From assembly GCA_910591455.2 (NCBI GenBank), contig OU342806.1, positions 18,753,841-18,817,840 on the forward strand: a stretch of 64,000 nucleotides of DNA. Direction: 5' to 3'. A program made the translations under genes and the position numbers. This document shows positions 28,701 through 40,357 of the stretch, piece after piece; within the stretch, counting starts at the first letter, position 1, and each line of letters begins with the position of its first letter. The DNA is from Pholis gunnellus (taxonomy: Eukaryota > Chordata > Actinopteri > Perciformes > Pholidae). The notes beneath the pieces were generated by a model, which saw nothing but the letters and a program-made list of their open reading frames with translations, searched no databases and was not told the DNA's origin.

Positions 28701-31700
28701 TGTCTCAAATCTCAATGTCTGTCCATTTCGTCACGCGGCAAGGACACCTGCTTCCTAATGAAGCCTGCTTGTGTAACTGTTCTTTGAATATTTTCTTATC
28801 TTGTGCGTGCAGGCTCAATGGAGGATGTTTTCGACCACGGGGGCTTACCACCGCCTCAGATACTACGCCATTGTTATCCAAGCACAATGGCGAATGAGGC
28901 GGGCGGCCGCTGCTTATGGAAGAATTCGCTGGGCGGTGGCGGTCATTCAGCAGCACTCGCGAGCATGGGCTCTGGCGAAAAGAGATCGGGAACATTATCT
29001 CTCCCTTAGAGCTGCAGTGGTGAAAATACAGGGAGGGTACAGAAGGTGGAAAACCCAGAGAACGGAAAAGGAAAACCGTGCTGCCAAAGTGATACAAGCT
29101 GTGTTTAGGAAATGGTATGAGGAAAAGATGTCTGCAAGAACCGCTGCTGCTGTAAAGATTCAGTCTTGGTATAGAATGCAGGTGTGTCTCAGTCAATACA
29201 GAAAGGTCAAGAGAAGCACTGTGCTCATTCAGGCCCAGTGCAGAGGTCACGCACAGAGGCGCTGCTTTCAGTTGTTGAAGCTGCAGCACCACTCGGCCAT
29301 TGTCCTCCAGAGTGCCTTCAGGGGGCAAGCTGTCAGAAAACAGATGGCGACGATGAGATGCGCTGCGCTCATAATCCAGCGCTGGTTCAGGGCCTCCGTG
29401 GAAAGAGACGTGCAAAGGCAAATGTGTGCGCGGGTGAAATGTGCTGCCGTTACCATACAGGCAGCTTATCGCGGAAAAGTGGCTCGGGAGTCGCTGAAAA
29501 AACAGCACAAGTCGGCAACGGTAATCCAGGCAGCTTTCAGGATGTATGCTGCCCAATGGCACTACCATGCCGTGAGAAAAGCCGCAGCTGTGATTCAGCG
29601 AAAGTACAGAGCCACAGTTTTGGCTCTCCAGACGAAGAAGGATTACGACGCTATGAGGAAAGCTGCACTTGTCATACAAGCGAACTGGAGAGGCAGAGCT
29701 GACAGGAAGACGATGGAGAAGCGGCATCGGTGTGCAACACTGATCCAGGCTTACTTCCGAGGCCACGCGGCGCAAGCGGAGTACAGATCCAAGAAGGCCT
29801 GCGTCATGGTCGTGCAGCGTCGCTATAGAGCTTACGTGGCTGGAAAGGAGACGAGGAAAGCGTACCTGCGCATTAGAGCGGCCTGCGTCACACTCCAAGC
29901 TGGAGTCAGAGGCATGAGGGTTAGGACAGAGCTGAAGAAAAGTCACTGGGCAGCGACTGTCTTTCAGTCTTCAGTTAGGATGTTTTTATGTAGGAAACAA
30001 TATTTCCTCCTACAAAGCGCAGCGATTGTCATCCAGAGCCGATACAGAGCTCTTCTGGTCTGCAGGGCACAGCAGAAAGAATACCGTGCGCTAAAGCAGG
30101 CCACCTTAAAAATACAAGCGGTATACCGTGGATTTAGGGTGAGACAGGTTCTAAAGAAGAGGCACAACGCAGCCAGAGCAATCCAAGCTCAGTTCAGGAT
30201 GCACAGGATGCATATGGCTTACCTCGCCACCAAGTGTGCTGCCCTCATCATTCAGGAACGCTACAGGGCCAAAACGCTCAGGAATCAACAGATGCAGAGG
30301 TACAGGGCAATGAAATCTGCGGCTGTATTCATCCAGGCAGCATATCGGGGCCACAGGGCAAGGAGCAGGCTTTTCGAGATGCACCGAGCAGCCGCAATCA
30401 TGCAGAGAAGGTTTCTCACTGTTAGGGATAGAAATGGGTTCCGAGCCCTCAAGGCAGCAGCTTTGGTTTGTCAGCAGAGGTACAGAGCAGTGACTCTGGC
30501 AAGAAAAGAGCGTTTGGACTATCTGTCAAAGCGCACAGCAGTCATTTGTCTGCAGGCAGCCTACAGAGGATGTGAGGCCAGAAAGCAGTTGCGTATGCAG
30601 CATGCGGCAGCTGTAACAATTCAGTCTCACTTCCGAAAGCACCGGCAGAGAACCTACTACAAGACTCTCCTCTGGGCTGCCAATGTTTTGCAAACACGTT
30701 ACAGAGCCAACAAGAAAATGAGAGAGGAGACGCGAGCCCTGAGTGCTAAGAGAAATGCTGCTGTTATCTTACAAGCTGCCTTCCAGGGAATGAAATCCAG
30801 ACGACTCTTTAAACAAAGGCATCAGGCTGCCAGCGTTATCCAAAGAGCTTACAGAGCAAAGTGTGAACACCAGCACTATCTTGCCTTGAAATCCTCCGCC
30901 CTCACCATTCAGCAGCGATATCGAGCCACTGCAGCAGCAAAGGTACAAATGCAAAAATACCAAACAATGCGCAGTGCTGCTGTCGTCCTCCAGGCAGCAT
31001 GCAGAGGTCAGCAGGTCAGAAAGCAGGTTGCTCGCTGGCATCAGGCTGCCACTGTGCTCCAGTCTGCCTTCAGAAAGCACAGAGAGGAAGTCAAATTCCA
31101 GGCCATGCGTCTGTCTGCCATCATCATCCAGAGATGCTATCGCGCCTGTATTCTTCAGAGGCAGGAAAGAGAAAAGTTCCTAAAAATGAGACATTCTGCC
31201 ATCGTTCTTCAGGCAGCTTTCAGAGGTCATCGTGTGCGAACCGACGTTGCCAAGATGCACAGGGCAGCTGCTGTTATTCAGGCCAACTTTAAGAGGCATA
31301 AACAGCAGTCAACCTTCAGGAAACAACGCTGGGCAGCCTGTGTCTTACAGCAGAGGTTTAGAGCTCAGAGACAGAGAAACACTGAGGTGAAACATTATCA
31401 GGAGATCAAGAAAGCTGTCATTAATCTACAAGCTGCCTTCCGTGGAATGAAATCCAGAAGAATGATCAAACAAAGGCATCAGGCTGCCAGCGTTATCCAG
31501 AGAGCTTACAGAGCACACTGTGAACACCAGCAGTATCTCACCTTAAAGTCCTCCGTCCTCACCATTCAGCAGAGGTATCGAGCCACTGTAGCAGCAAAGG
31601 TACAAATGCAAAAATACCAAACAATGCGCGGTGCTGCTGTCGTCCTCCAGGCAGCATACAGAGGTCAGCAGGTCAGAAAGCAGGTTGCTCGCTGGCATCA

Positions 31701-34700
31701 GGCTGCCACTGTGCTCCAGTCTGCCTTCAGAAAGCACAGAGAGGAAGTCAAATTCCAGGCCATGCGTCTGTCCGCCATCATCATCCAGAGATACTATCGC
31801 GCCTGTATTCTTCAGAGGCAAGAAAGAGAAAAGTTCCTCAAAGCCAAACATTCTGCCATCGTTCTTCAGGCAGCTTTCAGAGGTCATCGTGTGCGAACCG
31901 ACGTTGCCAAGATGCACAGGGCAGCTGCTGTTATTCAGGCCAACTTTAAGAGGCATAAACAGCAGTTAACCTTCAGGAAACAACGCTGGGCTGCCTGCGT
32001 CTTACAGCAGAGGTTTAGAGCTCAGAGACAGAGAAACACTGACGTGAAACATTATCAACAGTGCAGAAAAGCAGCCATCGTGTTACAGGCCGCATATCGT
32101 GGGATGAAATTAAGGCAGAAGATCAAACAAAGGCATCATGCCGCCTGTGTTATCCAGAGAGCTTACAGAGCCATCTCTAAACGCAAGCAGTATCTCACCT
32201 TGAAATCCTCCGCCCTCACCATTCAGCAGAGGTATCGAGCCACTGCAGCAGCAAAGGTACAAATGCAAAAATACCAAACAATGCGCAGTGCTGCTGTCGT
32301 CCTCCAGGCAGCATGCAGAGGTCAGCAGGTCAGAAAGCAGGTTGCTCGCTGGCATCAGGCTGCCACTGTGCTCCAGTCTGCCTTCAGAAAGCACAGAGAG
32401 GAAGTCAAATTCCAGGCCATGCGTCTGTCCGCCATCATCATCCAGAGATACTATCGCGCCTGTATTCTTCAGAGGCAGGAAAGAGAAAAGTTCCTAAAAA
32501 TGAGACATTCTGCCATCGTTCTTCAAGCAGCTTTCAGAGGTCATCGTGTGCGAACCGACGTTGCCAAGATGCACAGGGCAGCTGCTGTTATTCAGGCCAA
32601 CTTTAAGAGACATACACAGCAGTCAACCTTCAGGAAACAACGCTGGGCTGCCTGTGTCTTACAGCAGAGGTTTAGAGCTCAGAGACAGAGAAACACTGAC
32701 GTGAAACATTATCAACAGTACAGAAAAGCAGCCATCGTGTTACAGGCCGCATATCGTGGGATGAAATTAAGGCAGAAGATCAAACAAAGGCATCATGCCG
32801 CCTGTGCTATCCAGAGAGCTTACAGAGCCATCTCTAAACGCAAGCAGTATCTCACCTTGAAATCCTCCGCCCTCACCATTCAGCAGAGGTATCGAGCCAC
32901 TGCAGCAGCAAAGGTACAAATGCAAAAATACCAAACAATGCGCGGTGCTGCTGTCGTCCTCCAGGCAGCATGCAGAGGTCAGCAAGTCAGAAAGCAGGTT
33001 GCTCGCTGGCATCAGGCTGCCACTGTGCTCCAGTCTGCCTTCAGAAAGCACAGAGAGGAAGTCAAATTCCAGGCCATGCGTCTGTCTGCCATCATCATCC
33101 AGAGATACTATCGCGCCTGTATTCTTCAGAGGCAGGAAAGAGAAAAGTTCCTAAAAATGAGACATTCTGCCATCGTTCTTCAAGCAGCTTTCAGAGGTCA
33201 TCGTGTGCGAACTGACGTTGCCAAGATGCACAGGGCAGCTGCTGTTATTCAGGCCAACTTTAAGAGACATACACAGCAGTTAACCTTCAGGAAACAACGC
33301 TGGGCTGCCTGCGTCTTACAGCAGAGGTTTAGAGCTCAGAGACAGAGAAACACTGACGTGAAACATTATCAGCAGGTCAGGAAAGCTGTCATTAATCTAC
33401 AAGCTGCCTTCCGTGGAATGAAATCTAGAAGAATAATCAAACAAAGGCATCAGGCTGCCAGCGTTATCCAGAGAGCTTACAGAGCACACTGTGAACATCA
33501 GCAGTATCTGACCTTAAAATCCTCCGTCCTCACCATTCAGCAGAGGTATCGAGCCACTGCAGCAGCAAAGGTACAAATGGAAAAATACCAAACAATGCGC
33601 AGTGCTGCTGTCGTCCTCCAGGCAGCATACAGAGGTCAGCAGGTCAGAAAGCAGGTTGCTCGCTGGCATCAGGCTGCCACTGTGCTCCAGTCTGCCTTCA
33701 GAAAGCACAGAGAGGAAGTCAAATTCCAGGCCATGCGTCTGTCCGCCACCATCATCCAGAGATACTATCGCGCCTGTATTCTTCAGAGGCAAGAAAGAGA
33801 AAAGTTCCTAAAAATGAAACAATCCACCATCGCCCTTCAGGCAGCGTTTAGAGGCTGCTGTGTCAGGAGGGACATGCGCCGACAAAATCAAGCTGCAATT
33901 GTGATCCAGTCGTGCTGGAGATGCTCAGTGCAAAGGCGTATCTTCCAAAGGACGCGTGAGGCCGCTATGAAACTTCAGCGGAGGGTCCGGGCTGTGCAGC
34001 ATGGCACGTTGGAGAGGAACAACTATACCCGCATGAGGAAAGCTGCCATAACACTTCAGAAACACTGCCGAGCCTGGATTGCAAGACGACAGGTAATGGG
34101 TCTTATTTAAAGTTCATACTTTGCTAGAACCTTTGGATAGATTAATTCAAAATGAATATACTGAAATTATAGGGAAACGGTAACGAAGCCGACCATATTT
34201 AAATGTGATTTGTACTGAACTGGCTAGAAAAGGGTAAACATGAGGTCATAGTCCTTTTGCATGCTGTTGTGTTCCAGGTACAAGAGAGAGCCAAGGCAGA
34301 GAGGAGGCTCCGCTTTACGTCTGCGGTCTTCCACCATCTCAGGGCCATAAAGATCCAACGAGCTCTGAGAGCCCACTGGGCTTTGCAGTCTGCCAAAAGA
34401 CAAATCCATTCTGTCATCACCGTACAGGTACAGGGACATGGAGCAAAAACAAAACCTGTCGCTGAAAAGCACTCCTGATGGCTTCATTGAATCACTGAAA
34501 AGCACAACATTTCTTTCAATGATTGCCTTACTTTTCCCTTCAGCGATGGGTAAGGTCGAGGCAGCAGAGGAGACGGTATCTGGAGGACAGGAGGAAGGTG
34601 CTTGTAGCCCAGAGAGCGGTGAAGTGCTGGTTGGGTCGTCGCCACAAGGCGGCCTCAGTCATCCAGCAGGCCGTCCGCAAGTTCCTCCTTCGGAGGCGCC

Positions 34701-36239
34701 AGGAGAGGGTTCAACAAGGCATTGTCAAAGCTCAGGTACTACAGTCGGTGGTGAATTTTGGTACAGATGACTTCTGATATGTCTTACAACAATAGCCAGG
34801 TGTCAATATGAACATTGAAACAGGTTTTGTGTGCTGTCGTCATCATTCCTCCTCTTCATACTCTTTCAATTATTCTTTCAATGGAGTTGATGAAAGACAA
34901 CATTTAAAATCCTCTTTTTCTGTGTGAAAAAATGTTCCAAATTTAGTTGATCTAGTACCTAATCTCCTGTTTTTGTTACTGTCCCTAAACAGCAGAGCAA
35001 CCGGAAACACAAAAAGGAGATTTTATACTAAAGAGACTTCGGAGCAGCTTTCACCGGGTGTTGATAGAATGGATCATTATATTTTTATGGTATCACACGT
35101 GTCTCTAACGGTATATTTTATACGACCAAAACGTCTTTTAAACAAACCTTCAAAGACACACAGGGGCAGTAAGACTCTTGGCAGGATCTCTGTAGAGAAA
35201 CTCGTGAGGATGGTGTAACATCAAAATCTTTAGTTTGAATGAGTCGTAGTTGAAATTCCAAGGAATCATGTACCATTTCCTCCCTTTGGCATAGAATTGT
35301 GAACATCATTTGATCCTATGCACCAATGATTAGCATCTCATTTTAGATCTCTTCTTTTTCGTCTCTCTATTTCCCTTCTGCTCTCCCTCCAGGCTCTGTG
35401 GAGAGGACACCGCTCCCGCCGACTGAATGACGATGCCAAGTTGGTCAAATTAAGACACCACTTACGCAAAGTCTCCGCCGGCGTCCGAGAGGAGGACAAA
35501 CTGTGCAACAAGACGTCGTCCGCCCTGGACTACCTCCTTCGATACAAACACTTCTCCTATATTCTAGAGGCCCTGAGAAACCTCGGTAAGGTTTGCCTTC
35601 TCTGGTAAATGTTTTTTTTTTTTTTTGCCACATTTTTGAAGTTTACAAAAGCAAGTGCTGGTATGAGACTGTTCAGATACAGTATTCCTATTCTAAAAGA
35701 TCCGTTTGAATATCAGACTACATCAGAATTAAGTTAAAAAAGGACTGAAACCAATTATTTTCATTATCGATTAAACTTATCAATCGAGTAAAGTTAAGTC
35801 TGTCAAAGATTACTTCTAGGATTAAACAGAATTGTGATAATTTGGGACAGCTGTGATGGACTTTTAACAGACATCAGTACAAGGTTCAGGGACTTGACTT
35901 TGTAATTATTTCAAACACCCGATTGTCTGGGCAAGTCATGAGCCCCAACTGCAACCACCGTGACTGAGAAACGGGAAGACTTTTAGGGAAGTGTGGGAGA
36001 AGAAGCTCCTCCTCTGTTTTTTGTTTTTGTGTTGTACTAGCAAAGGTGCTTGTGTTGTCGCGATGAGACGGAGTTCATTACATAAGAAGGTGGTTGACGT
36101 GTGTTCCCAAAATCTAATGTGTGTAACCTAAAAAGCCAACTAAGTGTGTGCACCTCGTGGATTAAGAGTTGTTGCGTATCCTTGGCTAACACTTGATTCG
36201 TATTATGTGAGTGGGGTCTCAGTTTGTGCGAGTGCTAAC

Positions 36240-36313
<74 letters not shown>

Positions 36314-37680
36314 ACAGAGACCGCCACCCGACTGTCCCCAGAGTGCTGTGAGCGGCTGGTTGAGAGCGGAGCCACCAACGTCATCTTCACACTCATCCGC
36401 TGCTGCAACAGGAGCGTCCCTTGCATGGACGTCATCACCTACTCCATCCAGATCCTCCTCAACCTCTCCAAGGTACAAACCCAGGCCTGCTCTGTTTATC
36501 TTCCACGTTTCACACCCTCAGCACAAGAGCCTGGTTTAACTTCTTTATCATGGCAGCACTACAGCTTGTACAGCTTTCCATTACAAAGAGGTTACAGTTA
36601 GGTTGACGGTCTCAACCACTCAGCCAAGCATCGTGATTTAAAAGCGTTACATGCTCTTCTCTTAGCATGCTAGCTAACATGTGCTAATTAGCACTAAACA
36701 CAATGTGGCTGATGACAATGCCACTATTTTTTTAGATAATTGGTTGTAAACTAAAATAATGGCCAAATAAAAATGTTGACCCGATGATGGCGCCAGATGA
36801 AAAGTGAAGGTGTCACCAAAATTATTATAATTCATCTTGAGGGGCATTTTTTTTTATTAACTATTACCGTTGCATACTTTCCTCAAATTGTTTCCTTTTT
36901 GTCTGATCAAGTGGTTCAATAAGTTTAATGCCACATTTGTACTTTCTTGCTCTCTTTCTTTCTCTCTGCTCCACACACTCGCAATGTCCTCCCTCAGTAC
37001 CACAAGACCATCGAGGCAGTGTATTCGGTGGAAAACTTTGTGGAGACGCTGCTGGACCTGCTGCAGAGATACAGGGAGAAGGCCGGGGATAAAGTAGCAG
37101 AAAAGGGCGGCGGCATCTTCACCAAGGCCTGCTTCCTTCTCGCTCTCGTCCTTCAAGACAAGCACCGTGCTGGGGTTCGTAGCTACTATAACATGACTTT
37201 TGAAATACTGGATATTATTCAAATAGTTTTAAGAAAATTTCAAATGAAAAATTCAACAGGAAAGATGGCCGTTATAGCTTTGTAAATGTAATGCATTTTT
37301 TCTTTTCTTTAGGAGGTTATGAAGCTACCCAAGGTATTGGACAGATTACGCAGTATTTACCGCCTCACTGCTCGCAAACACAAGATGGACGCTGAAAGAA
37401 CTGTGATGAAACAGAAAATGAACGCAACGATGAATGGAAGCGTCTTTGTTCAAGCAACACCTCGTAAATCCCGCCCTGTGCGAAAGTATGTATATGTGTG
37501 CATATACAGTATCCAGTGCTGTGTTTCTCAGAGATGTACAGCTTGTAAGTGTTTGACATCTCTATTTTGTTTTTCAGATTTGCACCGGATTGGGTTCTAA
37601 GAAAGGACAAGCTCAAAGATATCGTCGACCCTCTCAGGGCCATTGAGATGGTGGCAAACACACTCTGCATTGTGTTGTAA
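15791..37680 (+). CDS. aspm: ASPM, spindle-pole and microtubule minus-end protein
   Basis: Twenty-six coding exons: 15791-16066, 16339-16482, 16964-18473, 18711-18806, 18896-18982, 19085-19231, 19445-19684, 19788-19855, 19958-20099, 20895-21025, 21748-21923, 23354-23499, 24894-24979, 25079-25291, 25774-25978, 26577-26725, 27557-27685, 28341-28535, 28813-34092, 34278-34427, 34544-34735, 35393-35585, 36318-36472, 36998-37174, 37313-37485, 37578-37680. The sum is 10,563 nt, or 3,520 residues, against 3,477 in human. In order: an N-terminal ASH domain (about residues 35-140, ending KKKKSLWDTIK), a disordered Ser/Pro region (exon 3), conserved HPMPFAAKNMFYDERW (exon 6), two calponin-homology domains (about 945-1085 and 1135-1300), a very long IQ array (about 1290-3255) and a C-terminal armadillo-like region ending near VLRKDKLKDIVDPLRAIEMV. 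ASPM focuses spindle poles with katanin and calmodulin, and its loss causes microcephaly in mammals. The start is the first ATG in exon 1, giving MAETEG. Confidence 0.97.
24108..24300. other. GC-rich island inside aspm intron 12
   Basis: Between exons 12 and 13, a GC-rich stretch with a 60-codon open frame ends in TAG and is followed within 20 nt by AATAAATATT. It contrasts with the AT-rich intron around it. It could be a retroposed 3' end or a repeat fragment. I do not recognise a protein. Confidence 0.3.
28813..34092 (+). other. aspm exon 19, 5,280-bp IQ-motif mega-exon
   Basis: A single open exon of 1,760 codons (residues about 1381-3140), bounded by the acceptor CAG at 28810-28812 and donor GTAATG at 34093. 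It is almost entirely IQ motifs of the form (A/I/V)xxIQ/LQxxxR, spaced about 24 residues apart, so roughly 70 motifs. IQ motifs form a helical rod that binds calmodulin and myosin light chains. Mammalian ASPM also codes most of its IQ array in one giant exon. Confidence 0.95.
30770..33820 (+). repeat. 657-bp higher-order tandem repeat in the aspm IQ array, about 4.6 copies
   Basis: The same landmark ATGAAAT codon pair occurs at 30790, 31447, 32104, 32761 and 33418, each exactly 657 bp apart. Each unit codes 219 residues with nine IQ motifs, for example VIQRAYR, TIQQRYR, VLQSAFR, VLQQRFR. Units differ by only a few substitutions over most of their length and all are in frame with no stops. The last copy loses identity at about 33820. 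Confidence 0.96.
36242..36308. repeat. (TG)n microsatellite beside the aspm exon 23 acceptor
   Basis: About 33 TG units end 9 bp before the exon 23 acceptor AG at 36316-36317. The usual polypyrimidine tract is therefore replaced by alternating T and G. Confidence 0.95.
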
Positions 37681-37784
37681 ATAGAAATGCTTTTAAATCT
37701 TGATTCGTTGTCATTTTCTACTTAAAAAAGCATTTTGTATAGTTTCATTTTCTTTTTCTACATTTCCATGTTTTGGATGTATAT

Positions 37785-37790
37785 ATTAAA
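37785..37790 (+). other. aspm polyadenylation signal (ATTAAA)
   Basis: ATTAAA lies about 105 bp after the aspm stop codon. It is the first recognisable poly(A) hexamer downstream and implies a very short 3' UTR. Confidence 0.6.
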
Positions 37791-37879
37791 ATACATTTGT
37801 TTCTACAACACGGTTCCAGTTTCATGTATCTCTCTTATGTGTTTACGTTGTTTCTTTTGCTCAAGATGATGTGTGTAGA

Positions 37880-38430
37880 AAAAAAGTCATAGTAAAGTAT
37901 GTCACAACGTCAAATGACATTTAAAATACGTTTTAAAAAAAAGAAAACGTTATCGTAGTGTGTCGTAAAAATAAGTCTATATAATATACATTTCCAAAAT
38001 GGTAAAAATATAAAATATATATTATTATATATTATTTATAAAAATATAAAGTGTAGTATTTCAAAAGTAAAATTTAAATATGTTGAAAAAAGACAAAAAT
38101 GGTCATTATATACTGCCTTAAAAAGTATAAAGAAAAGTCGTGGTAAAATATGCCAGTTAAACCAAGTCATGGTGTATAGTATGTTGACACACTTTATAAG
38201 AAAGTTATAGTATAGAATTTAGAAAGTCAGTATATTATGTCTAAAAAAAAAAAAAAAGTCCTAGCAGAATTTTTGAAAATAAAGTCATCGTATAATATAT
38301 TTAAAAAAAATCATAGTATAGTATTTTTAAAATTAAAGTCATAAAAAAGTTACAGTATAGCATGTTGGGAAAAGTCATAGTATCACAAGTACGTCGAAAA
38401 TAGACATAAAAAAAGTCATATAGTCAACAA
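37880..38430. repeat. AT-rich degenerate minisatellite
   Basis: Variants of AAAGTCATAGTATAGTATGT recur about ten times with A-rich spacers, for example near 37885, 38165, 38280, 38310, 38370 and 38410. The unit length varies at roughly 35-45 bp. No coding potential is seen. Confidence 0.65.
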
Positions 38431-40230
38431 ACCACTTAGGTTTAGGGAAAAATATTATGGTTGGGCTTAAAATAATTATGTAAACTAAGTGAAATACATA
38501 AACATGCCAGGAAACTTAACTTCACAATAACTCAATGCTTTGAGACACCAGAAAGGAAGGAGAAAATAGTTTTATTAAAATCGTTACCGATGACGGTACT
38601 GATGCCAAACTGTTGCAGCACTCGTCTCCCTCTGTCCTCTGGTTAATCATTTGCATATTTGTCCAGCCAGCTTGTGTAACTTCTGGTAAACTAAAGCTTT
38701 TACTGGCAAGAGGGCAAGGTCATCGCACCATCAAAACACACACACAATCTCTATTTACCAGTGGATCTTTCCTTGAATCCGCCTGATGTCAAGTTCAGGG
38801 CAGAATATGGGCAGAATATGGGCTGGTTGCCATGGCTAAATTTGAATGCAATATTTTCACCATACAGGCGATAACGGACACATTTTGTTGATGTTAAAGC
38901 TTAGTACATACAGAACAGTGGTGGGAGAGGTACTCTGATTCTTTGCTGATTTTAAATGTACCAATCCAACGATGCAAAAAAAAAACCAACAGATAGTATT
39001 ACATATCACATTATCAGATTGTTGATGCTAACGCTTTGATGCGTTTGCATCATTTTCCTGTTGCAGGTGGTCGAGGTGAAGCTAGTTTTAAATACTTTGG
39101 TCGGGAAGAGGAACTAAGAAGAAAACATTTAATTTGTATAGATAATTTTACCAATGTGTAGTACCATGGCCACATGCTCCAAACAAATAGGGGTCAGCAC
39201 AACAACTCTACTACTTGGTCCATATAATCTAACTTTACAGTCGAGCCACAACCAATAGCAGCACAAGAATACATACATTTCGACCAGACTGCCGGAACTC
39301 TTGATAGCCGGTAAAAATAACACTGCTATCTTATAATCGTCGTGTGTGATGTCGGCCTATATGTTCGCCAACTTTGAGTTTACTGTGACACTAACCGGGA
39401 GCTGTATGGTTTATTATTTTCCTTATCCTTGTGGCAGAAATGAAGAAACAACCTGTATTTTCATATTTCAAACTAAACGTTCTCACAGACCTTGTACCTT
39501 CAACTTGATTGAGAAGCCACCGTGGCAGCTCTACCTCCTAGTCCTCTCACCGCTCTACAGTGACTCTCTAGCTAGGTACACGTGGTATTACAAGACAGGA
39601 CAGGCCTGGGCTAGCTGGTTAGCATGCTCATTTCAGTAGCAACACAATCCATAGACATCCCTGACACCTTAAAAAATGATTACTTTTTCACATTCTGTTG
39701 ATAACGTTAGTTCTGTTTTTTTGTTTATATAATTCTGGCAAGATCTTGCACCTTTAAGCCTTAAACAGTCATTTAAATGTAACCATCTGAAAGGTTTTGA
39801 ATGAACATTTCTCTGACCCCACAAAGGGAGCCTAGACTCCAAGACTTAAATCTTCATCTGTAAAGTAACTAGTTACCAGCTGTCACCTATCGGAAGCGGA
39901 GTAAAGTGTAAAGTAGCATAAAGTGTAAGTACTAAAGTAAAGTACAAGTACCTTAAAACAGCACTACAATACGTCCATAGCCATGTTTTTAGTATGTGCA
40001 GAATGATGTGTATTTAGTACCTGCTATACGGAATACCTCATCCCTAATGATTTCAATGTTTTATTAAGAATATATTAAAAATAAATCTTTAAAAGGGAAC
40101 TGTTGAGCTCAATAGCATTGCAGGCCATACTAATAAATAGTAGTACCTGCTCTATTTAACCAAATGCTTAAAGCTGAAATATATAGATCTTTTCTCTTAT
40201 ATGAAGAAGAAAACACACTGAGTGAACATT
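38431..40230. other. Intergenic spacer between aspm and the factor H cluster
   Basis: No gene is seen. The stretch near 39895-39955, rich in GTAAAGTA-type words ending in AAGTACAAGTACC, looks like a fragment of a common fish interspersed repeat. Confidence 0.5.
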
Positions 40231-40235
40231 AACAT

Positions 40236-40241
40236 TTTATT
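40236..40241 (-). other. Polyadenylation signal of the mosaic factor-H-related gene
   Basis: AATAAA on the minus strand lies about 140 bp beyond the TAA at 40381-40383. Confidence 0.6.
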
Positions 40242-40357
40242 AAAAGTGTCACAGTTGACAGCACTGAAGTAGACACAGAAGATCAGTTCTGTACTTCATA
40301 AGTGGTCTAATGACTGTTGTTAACATTTTAATTTTTGTTCATCCATCTCAGGTCCAT

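Noticed and set aside
28705..29946. A 413-codon open frame on the minus strand
   Set aside because: It is the antisense shadow of aspm exon 19; long antisense frames arise from the biased codons of the IQ repeat.
30769..33792. Repeated antisense and out-of-frame open frames of about 70-110 codons
   Set aside because: They recur at 657-bp steps only because the aspm repeat does; they have no start context or family.
30770..33820. CRISPR-like regular array
   Set aside because: The period is 657 bp with coding sequence throughout; the genome is eukaryotic and there are no short repeats with unique spacers.
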